From assembly GCF_030378065.1 (NCBI RefSeq), contig NZ_JAUCGJ010000007.1, forward strand, positions 22,357-86,356: DNA of 64,000 nucleotides, written 5' to 3'. Under the pieces are notes generated by a model, which made no database searches, was not told the DNA's origin, and saw nothing but the letters and a program-made list of their open reading frames with translations. Positions 36,603-44,969 of the stretch are shown here, in pieces (position 1 is the first letter of the stretch; every line of letters starts with the position of its first letter). Source of the stretch: Candidatus Venteria ishoeyi. Its GTDB lineage: Bacteria; Pseudomonadota; Gammaproteobacteria; Beggiatoales; Beggiatoaceae. The translations under genes and the position numbers were made by a program.

Positions 36603-37211
36603 ATGCGTTTATCTCTATTAATCTTTTTGTTATTCAGCTTATCAGGCTGTGCAATTTTTCCTGGCAGTAATGAAATTAGTCACCTGCAACATTGGTATCT
36701 GGATATTCCACTAGAAAAGCCCAATTTTGTCAGTGACGGCCCCAGTATCAGCGTTGCCATGCCGCGCAGCCCCAGTTTATTGGATAATACGGCTATTTAT
36801 TATCGTCAGACACCACACCGCATTGAGCCTTATGCCCATAATCTCTGGAGTGCCGCACCTGCGGAAATGCTGCAACCCTTATTGATTAATCAACTGGAAA
36901 GCAGTGGTTTTTTTTCTGTGGTGTTAGCTGCGCCTGAAGCAGCGCTTTCCAGCCCCTTACGCCTGGAAACTGAGTTATTAAGGCTGTATCAGGACTATCA
37001 GCAGCAACCCAGCCAGATTGTCCTGGCCTTGCGTGCGCAATTATTGGATGTGGGACAACAGCGGGTTTTAGGCTCACAGTTATTTCAAATTAAGCTGCCC
37101 ACGCAAACTGACGATATGCAAGGCGGTGTCACAGCGATGAATCAGGCCATTGGACAACTACTCAAACAACTCCGCTTATTTGTGATCCAACATTTAACTG
37201 AGGCGGCCTAA
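36603..37211 (+). CDS. ABC-transport auxiliary lipoprotein (PqiC/YmbA type)
   Basis: A lipoprotein of 202 residues with lipobox LSGC (mature Cys16) and the ABC_trans_aux fold: YYLDIP-like LQHWYLDIPLEKP, SISVAMPRSPSLLDNTAIYYR, AEMLQPLLINQLESSGFFSVV. These outer-membrane lipoproteins receive or dock MCE-type lipid-transport assemblies. It is directly coupled to the MCE gene. Confidence 0.88.
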   Translation: MRLSLLIFLLFSLSGCAIFPGSNEISHLQHWYLDIPLEKPNFVSDGPSISVAMPRSPSLLDNTAIYYRQTPHRIEPYAHNLWSAAPAEMLQPLLINQLESSGFFSVVLAAPEAALSSPLRLETELLRLYQDYQQQPSQIVLALRAQLLDVGQQRVLGSQLFQIKLPTQTDDMQGGVTAMNQAIGQLLKQLRLFVIQHLTEAA

Positions 37212-37259
37212 GCTGATTATTTTTAGTTCAAACCTGAGTTTTATCTGTTTATTCAAACA

Positions 37260-37326
37260 GCAGCGTGGAGCAATAAGCGGCTTTTTTGTGCCTTAAAGCA
37301 CAAAAATGAAGCTTTTGCATAACTCC
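37260..37326 (-). repeat. 76-bp family repeat with TTGTGC/GCACAA stem
   Basis: Read on the minus strand: GGAGTTATGCAAAAGCTTC, stem ATTTTTGTGC / GCACAAAAA, then GCCGCTTATTGCTCCACGCTG. It lies between the lipoprotein gene and dnaQ, about 30 bp before the dnaQ start. Confidence 0.75.
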
Positions 37327-37354
37327 AAAATTTAAGCAAAACAGGACAAAACAC

Positions 37355-38059
37355 ATGAGACAAGTAGTGCTGGATACTGAAACCACCGGTATCAATCACA
37401 AAGCCGGACATAAAATTATTGAAATCGGTTGCGTGGAATTACTAGATCGCCGTTTGACGGGGAAAACTTATCATGAATACCTGCAACCTGATCGGGAAAT
37501 TGATGAAGGCGCAATCAGGGTGCATGGTATTAACAATGAATTTTTGCAGGGTAAACCGCGTTTTAGTGACATCAAAGAAGCTTTTCTTGCCTTTATTCAA
37601 GGCGCGGAATTAATTATTCATAATGCACCCTTTGACGTGGGATTTATTAATCACGAACTGCACAGTCTGGATGCCAATGCCAAAACCCTGGAACATTTCT
37701 GTACGGTGACAGATACCCTGGTGATGGCCAGAAAAAAACATCCGGGACAAAAAAATAACCTGGATGCTTTGTGCAAGCGTTATGACATTAATAACAGTCA
37801 TCGCGACTTGCACGGCGCTTTATTAGACTCGGAAATTCTTGCCGATGTTTACCTGGCGATGACCGGAGGACAGACAACCCTGTTTATGAGCCAGGATAAT
37901 GAACAAGCAGATGCCAGTGCGGGTATCCGCCCGATTTCAACCCAACGCACGCCTTTGCCATTGATACAACCCACAGATGAAGAACTGGCAGCCCACCAGA
38001 AAAACCTTGAGTTGATAGACAAGGCCAGTGACGGTGCCTGTATTTGGAAAAGTTTATAA
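37355..38059 (+). CDS. dnaQ: DNA polymerase III epsilon subunit
   Basis: A 234-residue 3'-5' proofreading exonuclease. ExoI block LDTETTGI (Asp and Glu), ExoII IHNAPFDVGFINHEL and ExoIII HRDLHGALLDSEILADVY are intact. The C-terminal tail (about 185-234) is the usual linker to the polymerase core. The TAA is 4 bp from the left target duplication of MITE copy B. Confidence 0.96.
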   Translation: MRQVVLDTETTGINHKAGHKIIEIGCVELLDRRLTGKTYHEYLQPDREIDEGAIRVHGINNEFLQGKPRFSDIKEAFLAFIQGAELIIHNAPFDVGFINHELHSLDANAKTLEHFCTVTDTLVMARKKHPGQKNNLDALCKRYDINNSHRDLHGALLDSEILADVYLAMTGGQTTLFMSQDNEQADASAGIRPISTQRTPLPLIQPTDEELAAHQKNLELIDKASDGACIWKSL

Positions 38060-38065
38060 ACCTTA

Positions 38066-38223
38066 GGAGTGAGAATTTTATAACTTCAGCAACTTGGCTG
38101 GTCTTTTTCTCCATTTTCTACGTTGTGAAAACAGTTACATAGCTTGCTATGCGCCTGTTTTCACGCCTTGAAAATGAATAAAAATCCTGCGCCCAGTTTC
38201 TGTATTTATTTCATCCTCACTCC
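38066..38223 (+). mobile_element. MITE copy B (158 bp)
   Basis: A full-length short-form copy, GGAGTGAGAATTTTATAACT to ATCCTCACTCC, flanked by TTA on both sides (38063-38065, 38224-38226). It is almost identical to copy A. It sits immediately after the dnaQ stop and can fold into a long imperfect hairpin, so it may now act as the dnaQ 3' end. Confidence 0.88.
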
Positions 38224-38284
38224 TTAAAACATCCAGTGTTTTGGGCATCGTTTGTATTAATTGGGAATTGGAGATAATTATTTA

Positions 38285-38364
38285 GTGTTACACAAAAGCT
38301 TCTTTTTTGCAGGTTTTGAAGTTTTGAAATACAAAAAAACCGCTTTTGCTTCACGCTAATTCCC
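38285..38364 (+). repeat. 76-bp family repeat, imperfect TTTTTTGCA stem
   Basis: GTGTTACACAAAAGCTTC, stem TTTTTTGCA / TACAAAAAA (one mismatch), then ACCGCTTTTGCTTCACGCTA. It shares the GGTTTTGAAG loop with the copy at 44792. It lies between dnaQ and the convergent flippase gene, next to MITE copy B. Confidence 0.72.
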
Positions 38365-38374
38365 ATTTTAAATA

Positions 38375-39889
38375 TTACGAAGCTGATGATGATTGCCAGA
38401 ATAAAAAGCGCTGGCGATCTTCAGGATGCTGGTAAGCATATAATGCGGCAAAAGCTAAAAACATGGGCAGGCTCCAGAATACCAAGGCGAAATAACCTTG
38501 AATATTTGGCATCCAGTGCGGGAAATACAACCAGATACCACAGAAAAATAAAGCCAGCAATAAAGGCAAATAGAGTTGACGCAGATACGCAGCTAAGGGA
38601 ACTTCTAATATCCGGGTCAGGTACAAGGGTTGTAGAAAGACTTTTAAGATAAGCATGGGAATCGCGGTGCCTAAAGCTACCCCGAAAATGCCATAAATCG
38701 GTGCCAGATAAATACTTAAGGCCACATTCACAACACCTTCTATCAGAGAAATAACAGCAAACAGTTGATGCCTTTTCAAAGCGTACATCATTGCCACGCT
38801 GGTACTTTGCGATAAGGTGACCGCATAAGCAATGGTTAATACCCAAAATGTGGGTAAAACTTCAACAAATTCAGCGCCAGCCCATAAACGTACAAAAGGC
38901 TCTCCCCAGATAAGCATCGGCGTGGCAATGGCAAAACTTAAAAAAGCACCGATGGACAAGGATTTTAGAAATAGTTTCTGCAAATATGCGCGATCCTGTT
39001 CTCCCGCGATACTGGAAAAACGCGGGGTAAACACGGAAATGGTCGCGGCTGAGATGAATTGTAAATAATAACGTACCAGCACTGCTGCCACGCCGTATAT
39101 GCCGACTTCTGCAAGCCCCAGCCATTTGCCAATAACAAAACTGTCAAGATTAAAGCGCATGATGTTGGAAATTTCCATGATGGTGGTTGCAATACCAAAG
39201 CCCATCAACATCACCAAAGTTTTCCAGTGTCCACCGAATAAATTAAACTGCACATGAGGAAACAAGTGGCGACAGAGATAATAGTTCATGCCTAACATCA
39301 ATACCGCGCTGACCAGATTCGCCCAGCCTATGCCCACCACGCCCATATCCATTTCCAGCAAGGCAACCACGATCCCCGCACGCAGCACCAGGATAATAAT
39401 ATCAACCAGATTGGCTTCCAAAAAACGTTCATGGGCTTTGATGATGGCACCAAACAAGTTGCCGGGAAACGATAAACCCACGCTGATGCCTAAGATAATA
39501 ATCAGCTTTTTGAAAGCTTCTACATCAGCCTCTGCCACATCAAAAAACTGTGCCAGAAAGCCATCAATCCAGAAAGAGGCCAGAATAATACCGCCCCCGA
39601 TAATACAAAATAAAACCAGCGCAGTATTAATTGTGCTATTGAGTCCTTCATAGTCTTTTTGTGCGGCGTATCTGGCAACATAACGACTAATGGCTGATTC
39701 GATACCCAAATCCAGAATACCGTAATAACCCACGATGGAGCTGATTAGCATCCAGATGCCAAAACCGGTTTTTCCCAGTTCACCAATGATATAAGAAGTT
39801 AGAAAAAAGCCGATTAAAACAGCGGCGACTAAGCCACTCCAGTTGCTCATCATATTCAGCAACAGGGATGGGCGGCGAGATGTAGACAT
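38375..39889 (-). CDS. Polysaccharide flippase (Wzx/MATE-like)
   Basis: A 504-residue integral membrane protein with about 12-14 TM helices. The opening MMSNWSGLVAAVLIGFFLTSYIIGELGKTGFGIW and the YGILDLGIESAISRYVARY segment are typical of polysaccharide biosynthesis export proteins that flip lipid-linked sugars. No other exopolysaccharide gene lies nearby. It follows the 802-residue hybrid kinase by 9 bp on the same strand and may be the last gene of that operon. Confidence 0.88.
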   Translation of the reverse strand: MSTSRRPSLLLNMMSNWSGLVAAVLIGFFLTSYIIGELGKTGFGIWMLISSIVGYYGILDLGIESAISRYVARYAAQKDYEGLNSTINTALVLFCIIGGGIILASFWIDGFLAQFFDVAEADVEAFKKLIIILGISVGLSFPGNLFGAIIKAHERFLEANLVDIIILVLRAGIVVALLEMDMGVVGIGWANLVSAVLMLGMNYYLCRHLFPHVQFNLFGGHWKTLVMLMGFGIATTIMEISNIMRFNLDSFVIGKWLGLAEVGIYGVAAVLVRYYLQFISAATISVFTPRFSSIAGEQDRAYLQKLFLKSLSIGAFLSFAIATPMLIWGEPFVRLWAGAEFVEVLPTFWVLTIAYAVTLSQSTSVAMMYALKRHQLFAVISLIEGVVNVALSIYLAPIYGIFGVALGTAIPMLILKVFLQPLYLTRILEVPLAAYLRQLYLPLLLALFFCGIWLYFPHWMPNIQGYFALVFWSLPMFLAFAALYAYQHPEDRQRFLFWQSSSAS

Positions 39890-39898
39890 GGGGTTCCT

Positions 39899-42307
39899 TT
39901 AGGTAATATTAAATGGCTTTTCAGCAATTGGGTTGGTTGTTTCTTTTTGCAGAACGGCTTGCACGCGCAGAAATTCCTGTTGAATCTGTGGCAGTAAATC
40001 CCTGGCCTGTTGTGCTTCTGATAGTTTGCTAAGCTGCTTACATAAGGCCATTAGCGTTTTTGCACCAAAGCGTGCATTATTTTTTTGCCAATTATCAACA
40101 ATACGCGGCAGGCTTGCCATATCATTATGCGCAATAGCCGTTGTTAATTGCGCCAGGCTTTCCTCAGACTTATGCAGGTACACCTTGATGAGTGACTGAT
40201 AAATATTTGCTTTACCTGCGCACAGGTTTTTTAATTCCGCCAGTATTTCCAGGTTTAATGGTGGCATATCAGTTTGTGATGTCGCACTGCATCGCATATC
40301 TGCCGGGGCCAGATATTTTTTTAATAGTACATACAAGGCATCTAAGGTAAAAGGTTTGCTTAAATAATCATCCATGCCTGCGGCAATGCAAATCGCCTGA
40401 TCCCCCTTCATGGCATTGGCTGTTAAGGCAATAATCGGGATGTGCCGTCCACTTTGTTGTTCCTGCTGACGGATGGCCCGGGTTGCTGAAAACCCATCCA
40501 TTTCCGGCATCTGACAATCCATGAGAATCAAATCATAAGGCTGTTTTGCCAATGCTTGTAAAACCTCTAGTCCATGATTGGCAATATCTGCGTGCAGGTG
40601 CATTTTTTTTAACATATTCACCGCAACCAGTTGATTGACTCTGTTGTCTTCAGCCAATAATACCAAGCCGCTTAAAGCCTTAATCCTTAAATCATCTTGC
40701 TTGTCTGCTGTGCTTAAATGCTGTTCGCTCTCCAGTGGTAAGCCTGTATCCTGAGATTTACCTTGTCCCAGACAAATGTCAAACCAGAATGTTGTACCCT
40801 GACCTTCCTGACTGCGAATACCAATGCGTCCATGCATGAGTTCCACCAGTTGCCTGCTGATTGCCAGACCCAAGCCTGTGCCACCATATTTTCGGGTGGT
40901 GGCATCATCAGCCTGGGAGAAAGAGTCAAAAATTTTAGCCTGCATGGACTCAGGAATGCCGATGCCCGTATCCTGAATTTCAACATGTAGCCAGGTTGCA
41001 CGTTCAGGCAGTGCTTTCATGTGATGTAATGCACCTTGTTTCAAGTGCGAGACATGTATTTTGATTGTCCCCTGTTCAGTAAACTTAAAGGCATTGCCTA
41101 CCAGGTTAATAATAATCTGACGCAAACGTCCGGGATCGCCATACAGATTTTCCGGCACTCCGGGTTGTATTAATACTTCCAGAGTCAATTGTTTGCTGTC
41201 TGCGCGTTCGTGAAATAATTCTAAAGCATCTTTCAGCAATTCCGGCAAATTAAAATCAATATATTCCAGCTCTAGTTTTCCGGCCTCAATTTTGGAAAAA
41301 TCGAGAATGTCGTTAATAATACTTAATAAAGCTTGCCCTGAACGGGCAATGGTGGCGGTAAACTCGCGTTGTTCTTTGCTTTGCTCGGTCCCCATCAACA
41401 ACTCAGCCATGCCCAGCACCCCATTCATCGGTGTGCGAATTTCATGACTCATGGTGGCTAAAAATGTGCTTTTAGCACGATTGGCTTGTTCAGCTTCTTC
41501 TTTTTCTTTACGCAGCTTTTCCTGTTGTTGCAACGCCTTGCTCATTTTCTCAAAGGCTTTAAGCAAATCACCAATTTCATCATGGCGCTCAGCTTTGATG
41601 TCCAGTGTAAAATGTCCACGCCCAATTTCATCTGTGTAGTGCATCAATTGCCGAATAGGTTGAACTAACTGGCGCACAATTAATATGACAAAGAGTCCTC
41701 CCACCAGCAATAACCCCAGCGTACTGAAAATAACTGTCCACAGATTACGGTATAAACTCTGCCGACCTTGCTCTTTCATATACTCATGAATAATCAAAAC
41801 TTCCTGTTGCATTTTATGCAAAGACAAACCCAGTTTGACGCCACCTAAAGGGTCATCCATCATCCACATGCTCAGGGAGAGTTCTAAAATATCCAGGCTC
41901 AAAGTGACCTGAATATCGCGGGGTGTACTGTCCAAAAGTGGCTCAGCAACGGCTTTGCCAAAATCGGGAATATTTTCATCACCATTGTGTACCAGGCTGC
42001 CTGTGGCATCATAGACCTGCACATAAGCTACCTGATCATTTTGCTTGGCAACCGTGAGCAACTCATAAATTGCCTGCATATTATAGTTATATAAGGGGTT
42101 TAATAGATTTTCTGCCAGTGCGTTGATAATGACCTGGCCTTCATGCTCAACCTGTTCAATGCGTCCTTGCACCATCATTTCGGCACTGCTGTCACTGAGG
42201 CTGAGTAAGGTGCTGCGAAATTGCCACACCAGCGCGCTGGACAAAATCAGCACAATGCTGATAATCATAGAGCTAATTTGTAGAAAGTAACGGGTTTTTA
42301 GACGCAT
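39899..42307 (-). CDS. Hybrid histidine kinase with HAMP, receiver and degenerate HPt
   Basis: A hybrid kinase of 802 residues: TM1 (about 10-30), a periplasmic sensor (about 35-190), TM2, HAMP (about 215-270), HisKA with [10 protein letters not shown], an HATPase with intact boxes (DTGIGIP, GGTGLGLAIS) and a receiver (about 550-670) with LILMDCQMP. It ends in a helical HPt-like domain (about 685-790) in which the expected His-x-x-Lys reads Asn739-Trp-Gln-Lys. The phosphate would therefore have to leave through another protein. The preceding genes encode a PhnD-like binding protein (40 bp) and an OprP-like porin, probable sensory partners. Confidence 0.93.
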   Translation of the reverse strand: MRLKTRYFLQISSMIISIVLILSSALVWQFRSTLLSLSDSSAEMMVQGRIEQVEHEGQVIINALAENLLNPLYNYNMQAIYELLTVAKQNDQVAYVQVYDATGSLVHNGDENIPDFGKAVAEPLLDSTPRDIQVTLSLDILELSLSMWMMDDPLGGVKLGLSLHKMQQEVLIIHEYMKEQGRQSLYRNLWTVIFSTLGLLLVGGLFVILIVRQLVQPIRQLMHYTDEIGRGHFTLDIKAERHDEIGDLLKAFEKMSKALQQQEKLRKEKEEAEQANRAKSTFLATMSHEIRTPMNGVLGMAELLMGTEQSKEQREFTATIARSGQALLSIINDILDFSKIEAGKLELEYIDFNLPELLKDALELFHERADSKQLTLEVLIQPGVPENLYGDPGRLRQIIINLVGNAFKFTEQGTIKIHVSHLKQGALHHMKALPERATWLHVEIQDTGIGIPESMQAKIFDSFSQADDATTRKYGGTGLGLAISRQLVELMHGRIGIRSQEGQGTTFWFDICLGQGKSQDTGLPLESEQHLSTADKQDDLRIKALSGLVLLAEDNRVNQLVAVNMLKKMHLHADIANHGLEVLQALAKQPYDLILMDCQMPEMDGFSATRAIRQQEQQSGRHIPIIALTANAMKGDQAICIAAGMDDYLSKPFTLDALYVLLKKYLAPADMRCSATSQTDMPPLNLEILAELKNLCAGKANIYQSLIKVYLHKSEESLAQLTTAIAHNDMASLPRIVDNWQKNNARFGAKTLMALCKQLSKLSEAQQARDLLPQIQQEFLRVQAVLQKETTNPIAEKPFNIT

Positions 42308-42347
42308 AACAAAGTGATTTTTTTATGATTCAGCATAATGCCTATCA

Positions 42348-43250
42348 TTAATTGAGACTGTCCTGAACTTGTTGCAGCACATTTCGCGCATTATCGAGTT
42401 TCATCAGGATATCAGGTGTCAGTTCATCAAACTTTGTTGTTTTTTGATAAGCGCGTAACGCTGCGCTCGCATCAGGATCGTTGTGTGCATTTAACAAAAC
42501 TTCCTTTAATCGCTGCACGATGACTGCATCCAAATCCTTGCGTACCAACTCAATTGCACGGGGGTAGGGTTTGGTTTGATAAATAATCTGCATATCCTTG
42601 CGAAACAAACCGGGATTATGATCTTCCTTTTCCCAATCCAGGTTATTATAAGCCCCTGCATTAACCAGCCCCTTATGTACCCAGGTTGAGGTGTTGATTT
42701 CCTGACGCGAGAATACATAACCCACCCTATCTTTCGGTGCCTGCTCTCGTGGTGAACCCAATTCCAGCAGTTCCAGATTAGTTTGTAGTAAGGCCATAGC
42801 CGGTAAGAAAAATGCCGTGCTTGACCCCGGATCTTCAAAGGCAATAACTTTGCCTTTTAATTGTGCCAGCGTGTTAATACCGCTGTCTTTGCGAGTAAAA
42901 AAAACCGTGTGGTATTCTGGCACACCTTTTTTCCATTTACGCAAAATAAATTGGGCTTTGGCTTTTTTTTGAAAAATTAAAGCATTAAAAATCGTTTCAG
43001 TCACCCAATCGACCTTACCGCTGCGTAAATAGCCAATCATTTGTTTATTATTGCGCGCCATCAATACCTTTGCGCGTTTTATGCCCAAGTCCCCCATTTT
43101 TGAGACCGCATAATCCGCCATTGGTTTTAAATAACGGTAATGTTTTTTGGGGTTGCTGCTAACCTTGCCAATCACCAGAACATCCTGCGCGGCCTGGACA
43201 TTCAATGCCAGCGCACAAAATAAAAGACATAACAATAAGCGAAAACGCAT
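42348..43250 (-). CDS. PhnD-like periplasmic binding protein
   Basis: A 300-residue protein with signal peptide (about 1-20, ending VQA), similar to the phosphate/phosphite/phosphonate-binding (PhnD) family: KPMADYAVSKMG, SGKVDWVTETIF, LKGKVIAFEDPGSSTAFFLPAMALL with the conserved Ser-Ser-Thr ligand loop. There is no ABC permease or ATPase adjacent. It is coupled to a hybrid kinase downstream, so it may present a ligand to the kinase rather than feed a transporter. Ligand identity is not proven by the sequence. Confidence 0.85.
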   Translation of the reverse strand: MRFRLLLCLLFCALALNVQAAQDVLVIGKVSSNPKKHYRYLKPMADYAVSKMGDLGIKRAKVLMARNNKQMIGYLRSGKVDWVTETIFNALIFQKKAKAQFILRKWKKGVPEYHTVFFTRKDSGINTLAQLKGKVIAFEDPGSSTAFFLPAMALLQTNLELLELGSPREQAPKDRVGYVFSRQEINTSTWVHKGLVNAGAYNNLDWEKEDHNPGLFRKDMQIIYQTKPYPRAIELVRKDLDAVIVQRLKEVLLNAHNDPDASAALRAYQKTTKFDELTPDILMKLDNARNVLQQVQDSLN

Positions 43251-43262
43251 GACTTTCCCCTT

Positions 43263-44639
43263 TTAGAAATCCACCTGCATACGCATTTGCATGACACTGG
43301 GATCATCATTGCCAGTGACATCACCATCTGCATCGGCATATTGATCATTATCCACCCGAATATAATTAGCCATGAGCCGGAAACGTTTATTAATGTACCA
43401 GTTCAGACCCAGCGTCCAGTTTTTCCCCAGTCCCCCATTAATATCAGTATCATTCAAATTCAGTTCACTGTAGCGTAATGCCAACTCCCAGGCACCCTTA
43501 CGACTGCGCGGTTTCACCCGAGCAAATACGCCTTTTTTGAATTTATAAGCACGGGACTCACCAGTAATAAACCAACTGCCATAGACATACCAGCCATCAA
43601 AACTGTAATTCTGTTTATCTTGCAAACGCTTCACCCGCATTTGCATATATTCACTCTGGAGCGAGAATGGCCCCCATATCCCCGCCATTTCCAGGCCCGC
43701 TAACAGGGTGTTATCCACCTGTTTAATCGAACCCGTATCAAGGAATTTAACATCGGTGATATGGGATTCAGGACGTACATTATATTTTACTTTTTGCTCA
43801 TCATCCGGTACGCGGTAGGCCAGCGCAGTACCAAAATGCAGGGCTTTGCGATCTGCCTGATAGGGCGCAAAAGTCAAGCGTCCGCTGAGACCCCAGCCTT
43901 CATCCCCTTCGTCATCCGCATCATCGTCAAATGATTCACCAAATATACCACCTGCAAGCGTCCAGTTTTTGCCCAATGTTTTAGCACCGATACCGATATG
44001 TCGGCCCGCTACAAATTCATTGGGCAATGCCCTTTCCATAAATGTGCTGTAGCGGGAACTGGTGAGTTCCTCCAAACTGAAAGGCTCTTTAAATTGCCCT
44101 ACTTTCAGTTGCACGGGCCAGAAACCGTTATAGGCCATATAGGCATCTTTCACATCCGCATTGCCATCTGAAAAATCTACACCCAGTTCATAGGCCCAGT
44201 CAGTAAACATCGTGCCTTCCAACTCAATACGTGCACGGCGCAGTTCAGTACCATTACCTAAATCAGCCTTATCCTGCTGGTAAAAGGCGCTGTCAACCAT
44301 CAAACGCCCCCCTAACTCAAAACTGAATTCTCCATCATAACTGGCCACTTCCAGCCCACCTTCAGAGCTGATTAATAAGTCCTGATTTTCACCACCATCC
44401 CCGCCACTATCGCCAAAAATGTCATCTTTAGCCGTACTGGCTTGGCTGACAGGCTGTGCTGGCGTTTCTACGGGTTGCGCTACAGCTTGTTGCAATTTGT
44501 CATATTGCGCAGCAGTCAAAGTCCCATTATCCCGTAATACTTTAAGTAATTCGGCTAAACCATCACTTTCAGCAGCATCGACTAAAGGCAATGTACCCAA
44601 TAACAAAGTGCTGCATAATCCAAGTGTATAAATTTTCAT
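43263..44639 (-). CDS. OprP/OprO-like phosphate-selective porin
   Basis: A 458-residue outer-membrane beta-barrel with signal peptide (about 1-22). A helical/coiled N-terminal segment (about 25-55, LAELLKVLRDNGTLTAAQYD) and an acidic linker precede the barrel. Barrel blocks include ELGGRLMVDSAFYQQD, LRRARIELEGTMFTDWAYELG, VKDAYMAYNG, LKVGQFKEPFSLEELTSSRYSTF and a terminal aromatic MQVDF. Together with the PhnD-like protein and kinase it suggests an oxyanion (phosphate/phosphite) uptake-and-sensing unit. Confidence 0.9.
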   Translation of the reverse strand: MKIYTLGLCSTLLLGTLPLVDAAESDGLAELLKVLRDNGTLTAAQYDKLQQAVAQPVETPAQPVSQASTAKDDIFGDSGGDGGENQDLLISSEGGLEVASYDGEFSFELGGRLMVDSAFYQQDKADLGNGTELRRARIELEGTMFTDWAYELGVDFSDGNADVKDAYMAYNGFWPVQLKVGQFKEPFSLEELTSSRYSTFMERALPNEFVAGRHIGIGAKTLGKNWTLAGGIFGESFDDDADDEGDEGWGLSGRLTFAPYQADRKALHFGTALAYRVPDDEQKVKYNVRPESHITDVKFLDTGSIKQVDNTLLAGLEMAGIWGPFSLQSEYMQMRVKRLQDKQNYSFDGWYVYGSWFITGESRAYKFKKGVFARVKPRSRKGAWELALRYSELNLNDTDINGGLGKNWTLGLNWYINKRFRLMANYIRVDNDQYADADGDVTGNDDPSVMQMRMQVDF

Positions 44640-44791
44640 ATGATAAAGTCCCTGAATTTTGACAAGTTAAAAAAGGGGGGGGCAGTAAAATATCTCCGTG
44701 TAAGGCATGTCACTTTAAAAAACTTTGTCTTGTGTAATAATTCTACCAAGTATTGAATACAAAAAAATAACCAAGTGTTTAATTAATATTT

Positions 44792-44873
44792 GGTGTTACT
44801 CAAAAGCTTCTTTTTCACAGGTTTTGAAGATCTGAAATGTGAAAAAACCACTTTTGTTCCATGTTGATTCCGG
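44792..44873 (+). repeat. 76-bp family repeat with TTCACA/TGTGAA stem
   Basis: GGTGTTACTCAAAAGCTTC, stem TTTTTCACA / TGTGAAAAA around a GGTTTTGAAG loop, then ACCACTTTTGTTCCATGTTG. It lies in the 330-bp divergent spacer between the porin gene and glgP. The spacer also holds a G8 run near 44675 and no ORF of note. Confidence 0.75.
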
Positions 44874-44969
44874 CTTATTGACAGTCTGTGCTAAAATAGG
44901 CGGTTTTGTATTAAAAAATTCTCTTTACTACCAGAGTTTTCCAATCATATAGAAGGAATCTTTTTCGCT

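Noticed and set aside
44878..44897. TTGACA / TAAAAT promoter for glgP
   Set aside because: The spacing between the two hexamers is only 8 bp, too short for a sigma70 promoter.
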